A program made the translations under genes and the position numbers. Under the pieces are notes generated by a model, which saw nothing but the letters and a program-made list of their open reading frames with translations, searched no databases and was not told where the DNA came from. DNA of 64,000 nucleotides from positions 868,001-932,000 of the forward strand of contig NC_135550.1 of NCBI RefSeq assembly GCF_964340395.1. The letters are read 5' to 3'. Position 1 is the first letter of the stretch. Each line of letters opens with the position of its first letter. Shown piece after piece: positions 42,355 through 53,814 of the stretch. The stretch comes from Glandiceps talaboti. Its lineage: Eukaryota > Hemichordata > Enteropneusta > Spengelidae.

Positions 42355-42756
42355 TTACACCCAATCCGTGAACCTGCCCAATTCATGAAAGAGTCAATCG
42401 TGTTGCCCAGGTTATGAAGTGGGTATTGTAGGATATGCCCAGTACATGAAATGAGCATCTTTTGTAGGACACACACAAAATAGAATAAGAATCAAATAAC
42501 TTTATTATCATGTATTTACAAAGTCATCACTTCACAATTCTTATTTTATTACAATTCAGTGTAGCTTGTGTTTTTAATAGAATTCGATAATCAACACCCC
42601 AGTTCAAACCTCTTGCCCCAAAAATTTAATTTCGCCCGTTTAGATCATAATCTATACTCTCACTTGCATAAGGTTGATCACGATTAACTCTTTCATGAAC
42701 TGGGCAAAGTTACCCACCCATTTCATGAATTGGGCAATTTCACAGATTGGGTGTAA
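42355..42756 (+). mobile_element. TTACACCC MITE, full copy D (402 bp)
   Basis: Left end TTACACCCAATCCGTGAACC; right end CACAGATTGGGTGTAA, after which the last 13 bases are repeated once (42764-42776) before (TA)n. Subterminal CCCARTTCATGAARTGGG palindromes occur at both ends. The related element at 32883-33915 gives an approximate empty site. Confidence 0.85.
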
Positions 42757-42773
42757 CATATATAGATTGGGTG

Positions 42774-42776
<3 letters not shown>

Positions 42777-42838
<62 letters not shown>
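42777..42838. repeat. (TA)n tract
   Basis: Follows the right end of MITE copy D directly. Confidence 0.95.
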
Positions 42839-42840
<2 letters not shown>

Positions 42841-43261
42841 CATACACAAACACATTCGCATGGCAGTCACCCACCTCATCACTGAATTTAGGTTGCAAGA
42901 AATTTCTAATTGTACTCGGTAAACGACCACTCCTGAGGTTTAATTTGGTTCAATCATGAGCAAAATATTTTATGGCCTCATTTCCGTCCATCAGAATTTT
43001 CATGACCCCCTTCGAACCCCTAATTTTTTCACCCCCCCCCCCAGCCGGAAATTCTGACCGCAACCTAACGTCCAAATTCTTGTGATGCCAACTATTTAAC
43101 ATTTATTTTATACGATGATTTTTTTTGACCTGCAAACAATGTTTTCCCGCGGGGTGCTCCTACAATAAGGCCATGCAAAAAAAAACCCTTGAAATATAAT
43201 AGAAAGGTTCAATGGTAAGTTTAACTATAGAGGAATTTCCAGTCACATATTGTGAACATTT

Positions 43262-43857
43262 ATCATCTAGTGGTAACTACTCCCGTCACTTGTTGACCGA
43301 GTGTTGACATTATCATCTAGTGGTACGTAACTACTCCCGTCACTTGTTGACCGAGTGTTGACATTATCATCTAGTGGTACGTAACTACTCCCGTCACTTG
43401 TTGACCGAGTGTTGACATTATCATCTAGTGGTACGTAACTACTCCCGTCACTTGTTGACCGAGTGTTCACATTATCATCTAGTGGTACGTAACTACTCCC
43501 GTCACTTGTTGACCGAGTGTTCACATTATCATCTAGTGGTACGTAACTACTCCCGTCACTTGTTGACCGAGTGTTGACATTATCATCTAGTGGTACGTAA
43601 CTACTCCCGTCACTTGTTGACCGAGTGTTCACATTATCATCTAGTGGTACGTAACTACTCCCGTCACTTGTTGACCGAGTGTTGACATTATCATCTAGTG
43701 GTACGTAACTACTCCCGTCACTTGTTGACCGAGTGTTCACATTATCATCTAGTGGTACGTAACTACTCCCGTCACTTGTTGACCGAGTGTTCACATTATC
43801 ATCTAGTGGTACGTAACTACTCCCGTCACTTGTTGACCGAGTGTTGACATTATCCAT
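43262..43857 (-). repeat. 54-bp minisatellite, 11 units, open in one minus frame
   Basis: Eleven units of 54 bp, nearly identical; the 43262 unit lacks three bases. On the minus strand they encode eleven copies of an 18-residue unit (DNVNTRSTSDGSSYVPLD), hydrophilic and Ser/Thr/Asp-rich, after an ATG at 43855. The one common variable base (G or C on the plus strand) toggles a Val codon between GTC and GTG, so the peptide does not change. It could be a repetitive exon of an extracellular protein, but no splice sites or flanking coding sequence were convincing. Confidence 0.9.
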
Positions 43858-43869
43858 AAATGACAGTGT

Positions 43870-44587
43870 TCACTATATGTTAAAAATGAAAAGCATGCCT
43901 CGGTTCTTTATTAACGACGTGTTTGGTTATAAGACTTTGCACAATTTGATACCATGTGTTCAGAAATGTGTATACATATAACATGGGTATGGATGTAGAA
44001 CCTTAAAGTTAAGAGCCAAGTTCACTCATGGATCAACGAATGAACACTACTTAGACTTAGTATAGGGTCTGATTGGGTCGACGTTCAAAGTCGATTTTAT
44101 GAATGATACTTTAAACGTTTTAGTATAACCCAGTGACGTTGAACCAAAGAATCAAAAGTAAATAATCTACGTAGGCCTCATTTCACGGCCGGTATTTTGT
44201 CAATCATCTCTGGTGCAAATAACTGGGTGAATTGGCATCGTCAATACCGACATGGAATGATCATACAGAGGTTTTGTTTTCAGATTGACTGTAAATGTAT
44301 AATTTAACAGTTACTCAGTATGAGGGATGACTTATCTAATGTCTCATTATCAGGTTGACATCCCATCCACGTCGCATCAAATTGATAACAACACATCCGG
44401 TCGACATGCATTCTCTCTTCTCGTTTCTATGACAATGATGCAATGTTGATATGTAATGTGCTGTGTCCCTTATTTAAAGACGGTGATGTTACCAGGACGG
44501 TTACAATATTCCTTGTATGCCGACTTTCATTCAGGCTTCTTTCTTTGCGTACATAGGGCACTCCGACTAATAGTAATAGATGATACA
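43870..44587. other. Unassigned DNA
   Basis: No recognisable gene or repeat family. Confidence 0.4.
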
Positions 44588-44783
44588 TGTGCGATCGATG
44601 GCCATGGCCTGATCTTGAAAGAAAAGCATTTTTCTACGAATTGGAGGTAAACCATTTGATGATTTTTTTGATTTTTTTTTTTTTTTTTTTTTTTGGGGGG
44701 GGGGGGTTGATGACACATGTATAACCCCGTGCGATCGATGGCCATGGCCTGATCTTGAAAGAAAAACATTTTTCTACGAATTC
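44588..44783 (+). repeat. Direct duplication (~54 bp) with poly(T)/poly(G) spacer
   Basis: A segment starting GTGCGATCGATGGCCATGGC occurs at about 44588-44641 and 44730-44783 with one difference. The spacer has a T run followed by a G run, and a second long G run follows copy 2. Confidence 0.9.
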
Positions 44784-45599
44784 TGGGGGGGGGGGGGGGA
44801 GGAGGGGGGCTAAGGGTTGAAGGATTTGAACCCAACAATAATGTTTTTCTAGCTACCATGACAGCAGACATCCATTTTTGTTTTGCCAAGAAGGGGTATA
44901 TCAATTTTTTAAATAATAATAAATACATACTTTAAATTTGACTTTTCGCCGCATCGCGTCGTGTAACTTTTATTATTGAAATTGAATTTCCTCATATCGC
45001 ATTACAATTCTCTCCGATGCTAAAGTGTGACCAATTGAGAACTTCCCAACCTCGGAATTCCGAGGTTAGATAATATGCTAAGCTGGTAGAAATGTGTTAA
45101 TTGGCCTCATCATCGATATCAACAGAAATAAAGAAGTGTCGGGTATTTGCATAATCTTCTTGTCCATCTTTTCATTGTATGCATGGACACCCAGACCACT
45201 ATAGAAAGTTGTCTTGCTGCTAGACGTTCGGGCTTTCTCCCGACGAAGTTCGCTGTGATGGCGAACGCCCATCCTTGTCGTATTGTAAATTCAGAATAAC
45301 ACCCGAGGTCTAGCAGCTAGACTAGGACATGAGTAGCTGTGGCCAGATTCATAGGAAGTATTTATAGTAGGAGCACAGAAACTTCAAAGGCTTATTTATT
45401 CTTTATTGTTTAGTCTAATGTCGTAGAGTTATTTTACAAATTGTGACGCGAACTTGGCCGCTTTATAATGACTGTTAACGTTCGAACACGCAGGACAATA
45501 GCCACCTTAGCTCTGAAATATGCTTTGAGAACTCTGTGCACATTTCCAAACTTTGACCCGTCTTTTTTACACCTGACCCCATGAAGACGCGACATTACA

Positions 45600-46110
45600 C
45601 AAATATCCATTATCGGATAAAATCTAATTTTAGACTCTAGGTTATAGATGCTTGCTCTGATTCACTTTTTATGATATTATCCTATAAAAAGTACTCTGTA
45701 CGTGCGAAGAGTAATATTAGAGTCTAAAATTCGATTTTAGACTATAACTTGGATTTTATCCAATATCATCCGATAAAAAAGTACTTCTGGGGATTCAGGC
45801 CATGAGCGACGTCTACTATTAGAGTCTGATATTAGATTTTAGAGGATATTATCTAATATTAGACGTCACTCATGGCCTGAACTCCCAGAGATAGATTTTA
45901 TCGGATAATATCGGATAAATCTAAGTTAAAGAATAATAGACTACTTATACATTGAATTGGACATGGCCCGGACCCGAGAGGTACTTTTATCAGGGCCGTG
46001 ACCGACGCCTAAGTTATTATTTGGTAATAAGCACCACTACATATTGTGGTCCGGGCAATGAGTGACATCTAAGTTATAGTCTAATATAATATAATATAAG
46101 ACATTAGACG
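45600..46110. repeat. Nested inverted repeats (foldback-rich region)
   Basis: TCTAATATTAGAC-type palindromes recur several times. A larger inverted pair joins GGGGATTCAGGCCATGAGCG (45787) with CATGGCCTGAACTCCC (45869), and ATCGGATAAAATCTAATTTT (45612) with related inverse sequence near 45760 and 45890. It looks like overlapping MITEs with no coding capacity. Confidence 0.6.
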
Positions 46111-46828
46111 AAATGTTATCAGGTAACGCATATATGTACAATGTCACGCTGTCCTTCGCGACCTTACACCCGTGTGTTTTGTAGGTCATGCTTCAGTTTG
46201 CTTCCTAGTCATCGTGGTTATCTATTTATTTATTTATTTATCGGAGGAGGAGGATTTTTCACAACTAAGTTCTTGAAACAAACACACCTGCACAAGTTTG
46301 CAGTGGAGTACAGGCTCAATATCGGAAGTCATAACAGGAGACGTACGTAATGAGTGTGGCTTATTTCAAAGTAAGGGGTAACAATGTCAATGAATGCAGG
46401 CAAGTACTAGTAACATTGCAAAGTAGACAGTACAAGTTGAATAGAAGTTTGAGGGAGCCAAGTGGGGGAGGGTACGGGAGGGGGTTTCCCCGGAGATTTG
46501 TGAAATTCAAGGACTAAAAGAATGCTTCAATTTCTAGTGCTATTTTAACATGTCAAGGTAGTAATAAAACGAAGGTGAAATTGGAATCCAAATACATGGG
46601 AGCAGTGTGGGGTGCGGATACCACTAGACATTCATTGAAATTCAAGTATTAAAAGAATGTTTTGTGATGCTATTTATATATGTCAGGGCGGCAACAATTC
46701 TAATTGAACTTTGAATCAAAATACAAGAGAGCAGTGTGGGGGATGGGGTTTCCCGCCTTTAGAACTTTTTTAAATTCAAGGACTAAAAGAATGCTATCTG
46801 GTGCTATTTTAACATGTCAAGGTGATAA

Positions 46829-48280
46829 CAATAATAATAATAAGATGATTTGTAATGCGCCTCATCTCCGAAGAGCTCGAAGCGCAGAGGAAGAGTGGAT
46901 ACAGAAATAGTTAATGGAAATGTGAATTCAAGGTAATGTGTATTAAATAAAAAACAGTTATTGGCAGTTGAAGAGGTGAGTTTTGAGAGAATGTCTGAAG
47001 GTTGACAAAGATTTGGAATGGCGGAGATCAAAAGGGAGGTGGTTCCATGAAGTAGGGCCAATGTAAGAGAAGGATCTTTCACCAAATGTTTTGGTTGACA
47101 CCCTTGGAACACAGAGAAGACGAGAATCAGAAGACGAGCGAAGTGGTCTTCGAGGAATGTATTGATGTAGAAGATCCGTGAGATGTTGTGGGCCAATACC
47201 TACAACTGACTTGAAACAAATGGATGAAATTTTGTATTGAATACGTGAAGTGATAGGCAGCCAATGAAGTTTTCTAAGAAGAGGTTGTACATGATCGAAC
47301 TTTTTAGCTTTGAAGACAAGCCGAGCTGCAGCATTTTGTACATGCTGTAGTCTGTCAGTGAGGTGTTTAGGACAACCAGAGAGAAGAGCATTACAATAGT
47401 CTAAGCGAGACAGGATGAGTGTGGAGACAAATGTTTGGGTGGCACTAGAAGTGAGAAAGTGACGAATAGAGCTGATTTGTCTCAGTTGAATGTAGGCGGC
47501 CTTGCATGTGCGTTGCACATGCTCGGCCATATTGAGATTGCAATCAAGTGTGACTCCAAGATTTTTTACACTTGGACTGAAAAGTATGTCTGAGTTTCCG
47601 ACATGCATGGAAGGGGGAAGAGCAAGTTTAGTGGAAAGTCTAGGAGATGAGATTAGTATGACTTCTGTCTTACAGTCATTTAATTGAAGCTTATTTGCAG
47701 TCATCCACATTTTGACGTCAATAACGCAGTTTTGCATATCTTCAATAGTTTGGTTTATGTTATGTGGATTAGTGTCTTTATAAAGTTGGTTATCATCAGC
47801 AAAAGCATGATGATGAATTAAGTGCTTCTTGACAAGATTGAAAAGAGGCTCGGTGTAAAGAACGAATAAGACAGGACCAAGGACTGAGCCTTGGGGAACA
47901 CCAAAGGAGAGGGGTGATGCATTTGACTGGAAACCATTTATCGTGACTATTTGAGTTCTTTCAGAAAGATAAGAGTTAAACCAGGATAGGGCAGATTTGG
48001 TGATACCAAAAGTGTGTTGAAGTCGTTTAAGGAGAATATTATGATCAATGGTGTCAAATGCAGCCGACAGGTCTAAGAGAGTAAGAAGAGTGATTTTACC
48101 GTTGTCAATGGCAGTTAAAAGATCGTTTATGATTTTGAGAAGAGCGGTTTCAGTGCTGTGGTAAGGCCTGTAAGCAGATTGGAGAGGATTAAGGAGATTA
48201 TTAGAAAGGAGGTGCTCATTTAACTGTAAGAGAACTATTCGTTCAATTACTTTAGAGAGAAATGGAAGGTTAGATACCCT
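46829..48280 (-). mobile_element. CR1/L2-type LINE, 5'-truncated
   Basis: A single open reverse-transcriptase frame is followed on the minus strand by a 3' region ending in a (ATT)n-type tail at about 46829-46841 (plus strand ATAACAATAATAATAATAAG). This gives a clean 3' end and a 5' truncation at about 48280, the usual LINE pattern. The open frame suggests a fairly young copy. Confidence 0.9.
46958..48277 (-). pseudogene. CR1/L2-type reverse transcriptase, partial but open
   Basis: Open for about 440 codons without a native start. Motifs in order: Val-Ser-Asn-Leu-Pro-Phe-Leu-Ser-Lys; Gln-Ser-Ala-Tyr-Arg-Pro-Tyr-His-Ser-Thr-Glu-Thr-Ala; Leu-Asp-Leu-Ser-Ala-Ala-Phe-Asp-Thr-Ile-Asp-His (first catalytic Asp); Gly-Val-Pro-Gln-Gly-Ser-Val-Leu-Gly-Pro; Phe-Ala-Asp-Asp (catalytic pair); Leu-Gly-Val-Thr-Leu-Asp; then Arg-Leu-Asp-Tyr-Cys-Asn and Leu-His-Trp-Leu-Pro-Ile, typical of CR1/L2/Rex ends. 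The endonuclease half is absent, so it cannot move by itself. Confidence 0.9.
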
Positions 48281-48284
48281 TTCC

Positions 48285-49555
48285 TGATCACAGTTTAAAT
48301 GGAATTCAGAAAACTAACACTGAGAAAAATCCTTAAAGTATATTGTTGCATGCCATATACCATTTAATTATGACAATTTAGAGGATTGAATCAAGGTACT
48401 GAGTCAGGTCAGTATTCTTAGTAATTTGATTTGATGGCAGTGTTTCGGTTTGTTTCAGCATTTGCCAACAGTTAGTATAAACCTTTGACAGGAAACTTTA
48501 AAAGTTTAGAAACCCATGTACCTGGGAATTTGACATTTGTAGCTAGTGTCTACACTTGCAGGGCAACAAATCTGTTTTTAGCTCATACCTTGGAAACAAT
48601 TTTGTTCTGTCATAAGAAGGTCAGTAATTTTCCCCCTGCTTTTGCGGCAAACTTTTCTTCCGAAAATCCTCCAGCCCCCCCCCCCCCAAATCAAATGGTG
48701 TACCCTTTAGTTGTAATCACACACAAAGACCTTTCAGGAGGTTGTAAACACGGCATTCGGCAGCTGCGGATAGGTAAATAAGGCTCTTAAATATTGTGCT
48801 AGGTAGTCTAATGAATATAAAAACACGCATAGCTTTGTCCTAAACGACTGGATTGGTGTTACCATGGCAACACCTTGCCATGTCTGAGTGAAACAGAAGG
48901 TTGCTACGAGACCTTGTAAATGGGAACGAAGTATGAGAAGAGGATATTCAGATCCAGGGAAGAATCATTATAACCATTTTGACAACAGAGCTATTTCGTT
49001 TGATTTCACTTTCCACGGAAATTATAGGGCAACCTCTGGTTACCATGTGAACAAGAATGTAAAATTAAATTGGAAAATCTGTTACTGCCGAACAACAGCA
49101 AAAATAAAACACCGTAGAAAAGGCACGTAGCGATGAAAAGTGACGGAATATGTCCAGCAAGAATTCAATAGCCAAGACGACATACTTGCTTGACAACGAG
49201 TTCCACACATTTGGAAAATAAGTCTCCAGGCTACCGTCTTTTACAAGACTGTGTTTAGTCATTACAGATCATGTCATTTCAGTCCTAGGTATACAACACG
49301 TACAACGAACTTGCTAGCCAGAGATTAACTGTTTGTTTTTTCTTTGCGAATGAGAACGATCTCGACAGGCTTAGTAGTTTCTAAACAACATCTTTGGATA
49401 CTAGGTACATTTTATCATTCAACCGCGAACAAAATGATGCATTTGGTCTATCTACCTACTGCATTTAGTTTTGGCGAGCTCTCAAACAATCGTTTTAATT
49501 TCTTTGGTGTGTTTCCAAATTAAATTGTCTTATCTTCAGACAACGTAAAAAGCTT
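48285..49555. other. Unassigned DNA
   Basis: No recognisable gene. A C tract at 48676-48689 is the only obvious feature. Confidence 0.4.
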
Positions 49556-49559
49556 GTCC

Positions 49560-50284
49560 GCTTCATAACTTTCTCAGATTACCATGCCCATTCTACTCCT
49601 CTCTTTCATCAACTTAAAATTCTTGATATTTACAAACTCTGTAGTCTTGCATTTTCATCTTCGATTTAATACACAATCGCTATATTCACAATTTTGAACA
49701 TTACCGTTCGAAGTTCATTTGACCCATAACTATCCAAACAAAGCAAGATCCAATGCAAATTTACCAATCCCTAAGGCCAACTTGACACAAACTCAGTATA
49801 ATTTTAACTAAGCAGCAGTCAAGGCACAAATTTAAGTCTGAATTAAAACAGTTTTTATTCAGTTAGTGACATTCCATATACATGTATTTAGCCCATTTAC
49901 TTATTTGTGACAGCAGTGATTTGTAAAATTTGCACAACTTTAGTTTATGAATATTTAGTATGTGTATGAATGTATGATTGGTTTGGTTTGTTTTTTCTAT
50001 GAGTGAGTGTGATGCGTGTGTATATAAAGAACATTTGTTATGTATATATTTATTTTTATAACAGTGTAACCAGCAATACATTATATTAAGCATGTCAGTC
50101 AGGGCCTTGGACCTCGATTAGTTCAGAAAGAACTATTGTCCTTGGTCCTCACCAGAATTTTATTTTGTCCCTAGACGTTGTATTTTTTTCTCTCTTTCAT
50201 TTCTATATATTTATTCAATATCTGTATAAACTGTATAAGTTCTGGTGAAATAAATTTCAATTCAATTCAATTCAATTCAATTCA
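49560..50284 (+). mobile_element. CR1-like LINE 3' end
   Basis: A plus frame near 49590-49860 resembles the carboxyl end of a CR1-like reverse transcriptase (His-Ser-Thr-Pro-Leu-Phe-His-Gln-Leu-Lys-Ile-Leu-Asp-Ile-Tyr-Lys-Leu, later Lys-Ser-Glu-Leu-Lys-Gln-Phe-Leu) with stops and frameshifts. A non-coding end then leads to a pentamer tail (ATTCA)n at about 50256-50284. Confidence 0.65.
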
Positions 50285-50889
50285 CGTCACCACGGCTATC
50301 AATAATTTATAAACAGTTCAGTCCCTTATTTTATCACAATTATTGTTTTTTCAAATAAAGAGAAATGATCTCTATAGATATGTAAACGACCATTTCAAGA
50401 AAACGTAAGGCAATGACCAAATCACATTCGATTGTCGATATCTCAAAACGTACAAAGAACCAAGTTTCCTAATGACGTATGTCGAATCCCCAAGTGAAAT
50501 GAACCGCTTCCACGCCACGTTGTTGGCAGCTCCAGTAGTAACAATTCTTATTCTCTCAACCATCGAATTCTCGTCTCAATGTAGAGCTGTGAGATAACGT
50601 TTGTGATCGAGTACAGGGGGTGACACAACATCGCCCGAATAATGATTAATATCGAAGCTATGTACAAAAACACCCACCCGTCTAATTATATGATCATACT
50701 AGAAATACTAATTGCTCGCTTGCCATGATAGATATGTCACCACAGTAGGACAGACGTTGTGAGACAGTTTGAACAGGTGCTCCGCCTAGCAGTGGTGTGA
50801 TGAAGAATGTTGAATGGTATCAAACGATAATGCAAGACTAAGCAATGCGTAAATATCACAAGTCTAATTTTCCGTTTCTCAGGCCGGAC

Positions 50890-50890
<1 letters not shown>
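50285..50890. other. Unassigned DNA
   Basis: Nothing recognised. Confidence 0.4.
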
Positions 50891-50936
<46 letters not shown>

Positions 50937-51072
50937 TCAAGTAAGCTAGCTTGCTACCCTCCCCTTTACACCAACCACCTAACCTATATATCTACCTTTT
51001 TTGTTTCTATTGTGCACATTAGCAGACTTACTTGTGCTTTTATAGGCATGTCGAAATGCGCGCGCGCGCGTG

Positions 51073-51125
<53 letters not shown>

Positions 51126-51620
51126 ATGTGTGTGTGGGTGTGTGGGTGGGTGGGTGGGTGGGTGTTTGTAGGTGTGTATGTGTAAACGACTTAAAATCAA
51201 AGACCGCCAGACCGGATATTAGGTAGGGACATTACTTAGGTTGTGTAGATGGCAATTGTTAAAACGAAAATTATCGCGTTAGAGATGTGCATTTTGGGTC
51301 TTAAAAAAATTAAACTCCAAAGCTGCTGGGCAGATTGGAATGAAATTTGGTGGGAACGTTCTTGGGGTGTGTAGGTTAAGAATTGGTTATGACGTGGTGA
51401 TGCCATCAGTGATATGCAAAAGGTCTAAAAATGTATGTAATTCCAAAATTAACCGAGCAGATGGGGCTGAGATTTGGTGGGAACGTTCTTAGGTGTATTA
51501 AGATTAAGAATTGTTCATCACAAGATGATTCCATCAGTAATATGTAAATTAGGTCTAAAATGTGCATGTCTAAAATTGAATGGGGATGCCTATAGAGATG
51601 TGTTTATGGTGAAGGGTCAA
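50891..51620. repeat. Microsatellites followed by ~130-bp tandem repeat
   Basis: (TCTG)n at 50891-50936, (CG)n then (TG)n at 51058-51122, and (GGGT)n at 51146-51163 precede two clear and one partial copies of a repeat with GCAGAT.GG.TGA.ATTTGGTGGGAACGTTC at 51330-51490. This layout resembles invertebrate non-autonomous elements with microsatellite cores. Confidence 0.6.
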
Positions 51621-52830
51621 CACCTTTATTGGAGTACGTCATATTTGATAATACCCCCCTTTGTTTGTTCACCTACGTGTTCCCTTAACCTTTCGGTGAT
51701 TCAAGTCATGAAAGTTTGAACGATTTCATATGTCCGTTACAATTGTGGTACTAGACCACGACCAGTTTGCAAAGGTGTGTACGATACATATATACAACTT
51801 TGTACAATACAAAAATGTCCGCATACAGTAGTGACACGGCTTCCGCTCTGACCAGGTTGATGTTTGTCAATGTAATCCTTCTGTTCCTTCCCCGTACCGA
51901 TACGTTTGGAGTAAAACCTATAGGCTTGGACTATAAAATGATTATTTGACAGGAAAAGATAGATGTTTGTCCGATATTCACACAGGCAGTATCATTCCTG
52001 TCGCCTGTACGCTCAAATCAATACAGAGCCACTGTGAGTCGTTAGTAATTCTCCTGCCTATAAGTGTTGTAATCATTAATCTCTGAAAAGGTAACATTCC
52101 TAAACAACCTCTCTCCGTTGTTGTGCTGATCATCCATGGCGTATTAAAGTAAGACTACACACTCACATACACGTATAAGGGTGTTATTTATTAAGCTAGC
52201 GCACTGGAGGGGGTGGAGATTGTTCATATTATTGACACGAGAAACGCACCACCTTTTGCCAAAACCAGAAATTAATAGTCTGAAGACTATCGCAGTCAAT
52301 TGTGAATTTGTATTTATTAAATATAAACCCGATATTTAAGAAATCCATAAAAGTTGAATACGAGTAGCTAATTCTAACCGCTGTAGCGTAACTGTATCTA
52401 TAGAGGGCGCTTTCGATCGTCGATTATCAAAAAAACCACATGAATAAAAATGTCAAGTATGTATTGATTAATGCAGGAAGGCTATTAGCAATTACCAGTA
52501 TTTATATTATGGAGAAGGCAAAATGTGTAACAAAATATTCACGTACGTACTATATCTCTCGAGAAATACTGGCTATGGTTTTTCCTTTCAATTTTAAAAT
52601 TGTTCTGTATCAGCGTCGTTGAATACCAATAGGTGAACGCGTCTTTCAAACTTTCCAATTTGCTATGGTTGTCATGTTCGTACGATCGTGTGCACCTGAA
52701 ATACATTCCATTAGTAGGTAGCAAACATTCCAAATTTCGATGCACGATTCGAATACTTGACGTTATGATCCTTGCAGCCACACATTAGACATTGACTCGT
52801 TGAGTCGATGTCGATGTGGACTACTGTAAC
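51621..52830. other. Region upstream of the six-exon gene
   Basis: No repeat was recognised. A possible splice acceptor (CCTTGCAG at 52777) could start the untranslated part of the first coding exon. Confidence 0.35.
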
Positions 52831-52833
52831 GCT

Positions 52834-53814
52834 ATGGATAATCGTCAAATACATCTACAGAGACCCGTCAATGAAATTGCCTCAGCCAACGTCAAAGTTG
52901 ACAGTCGTTATATCAAGAGATTAAACCACAAGAAAAGCGGGAAGAAGCCGAACAGTACTTTTTCTGAACTAGATGTGAAATCGCCAAACAAAACGTTTAC
53001 GCATCGTCTACACTGTTCAATGTGCAGTGAAGGTAACAGACGCATATCGGGGCAAATGGTCAAGGCGACAAGTATGAAGAATGTTATTGATGTACAACAA
53101 TCCAAAAGAAACCTAGTATTTCATACACGTCATGGGTATGAAGGACAAAATATACTACTCCCACCTAAAGTATCACCTCAAAGTTTAAAAAAACGTTATT
53201 GTAGCGACAAAACTACTGACACCAGCGATTTACACCGATATGCAACTTTAGACCCAAAGGTTCTGGAACAACTAAACGAAAGGCAACCAATAATATATGG
53301 TTGTGATGATGACGAAATGCCAACAAGCTTACGTCACTCACCAATTCCAACGAATCCAATGGTCTCAAAGAATCATAGTCGCCGAAAGAAATGCTATCTA
53401 CAACATTGTTCAAATACACCGTGCAAGTGTGTTCAGAATGGAGGTAATGAATATTTGATACCCTCAGATATCATGAAGAAAAATCACTTTAGTTCGGAGA
53501 TAGAAATGACAGAGCGCCATTCCGTGGAACGCCAACACTGCGGGGACTCAAAGAATCCAGTATACGAAGAAGATATACAGTCAACATTCCCGCGTAAAAT
53601 TCACAAGAGGTCAAGTAATGGTCAGAAAGATGAGAGCATTGTTGTAAAAATTCTCAAAAACCCCCGAAAATACAACAATCTACATTCAGACCCGAAATTT
53701 CATGCAGCAGAAGATCCATCCAAAACTGGGTTTGTCGTTCGAGAAGACGAATACAAAGTCAAGGACTACGCAGGATCAAATGTTGAGTCAATGTGCCGCG
53801 GAAGGACCATGCGG
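52834..53814 (+). CDS. Exon 1 of the six-exon gene
   Basis: 327 codons, phase 0 at its end (CGG|GTAAGC). Read through, the frame would stop 12 bases later at 53826. Confidence 0.75.

Larger units (their letters stand above)
41846..43065. mobile_element. Harbinger-like element, GTCAGRATTTAC family, copy 2
   Basis: TAA flanks both ends (41843-41845 and 43066-43068). Left end has GTCGTCAGAATTTACGG; right end has CCGGAAATTCTGACCGCAACC. G and C tracts lie just inside. The 42840-43065 part is the inverse of 32883-33125, and 42290-42354 the inverse of 33715-33795. A full TTACACCC MITE is inserted inside. Confidence 0.8.

Noticed and set aside
52816-52833. Start of the six-exon gene at 52816
   Set aside because: That codon is GTG; the first ATG in frame is 52834, in better context.
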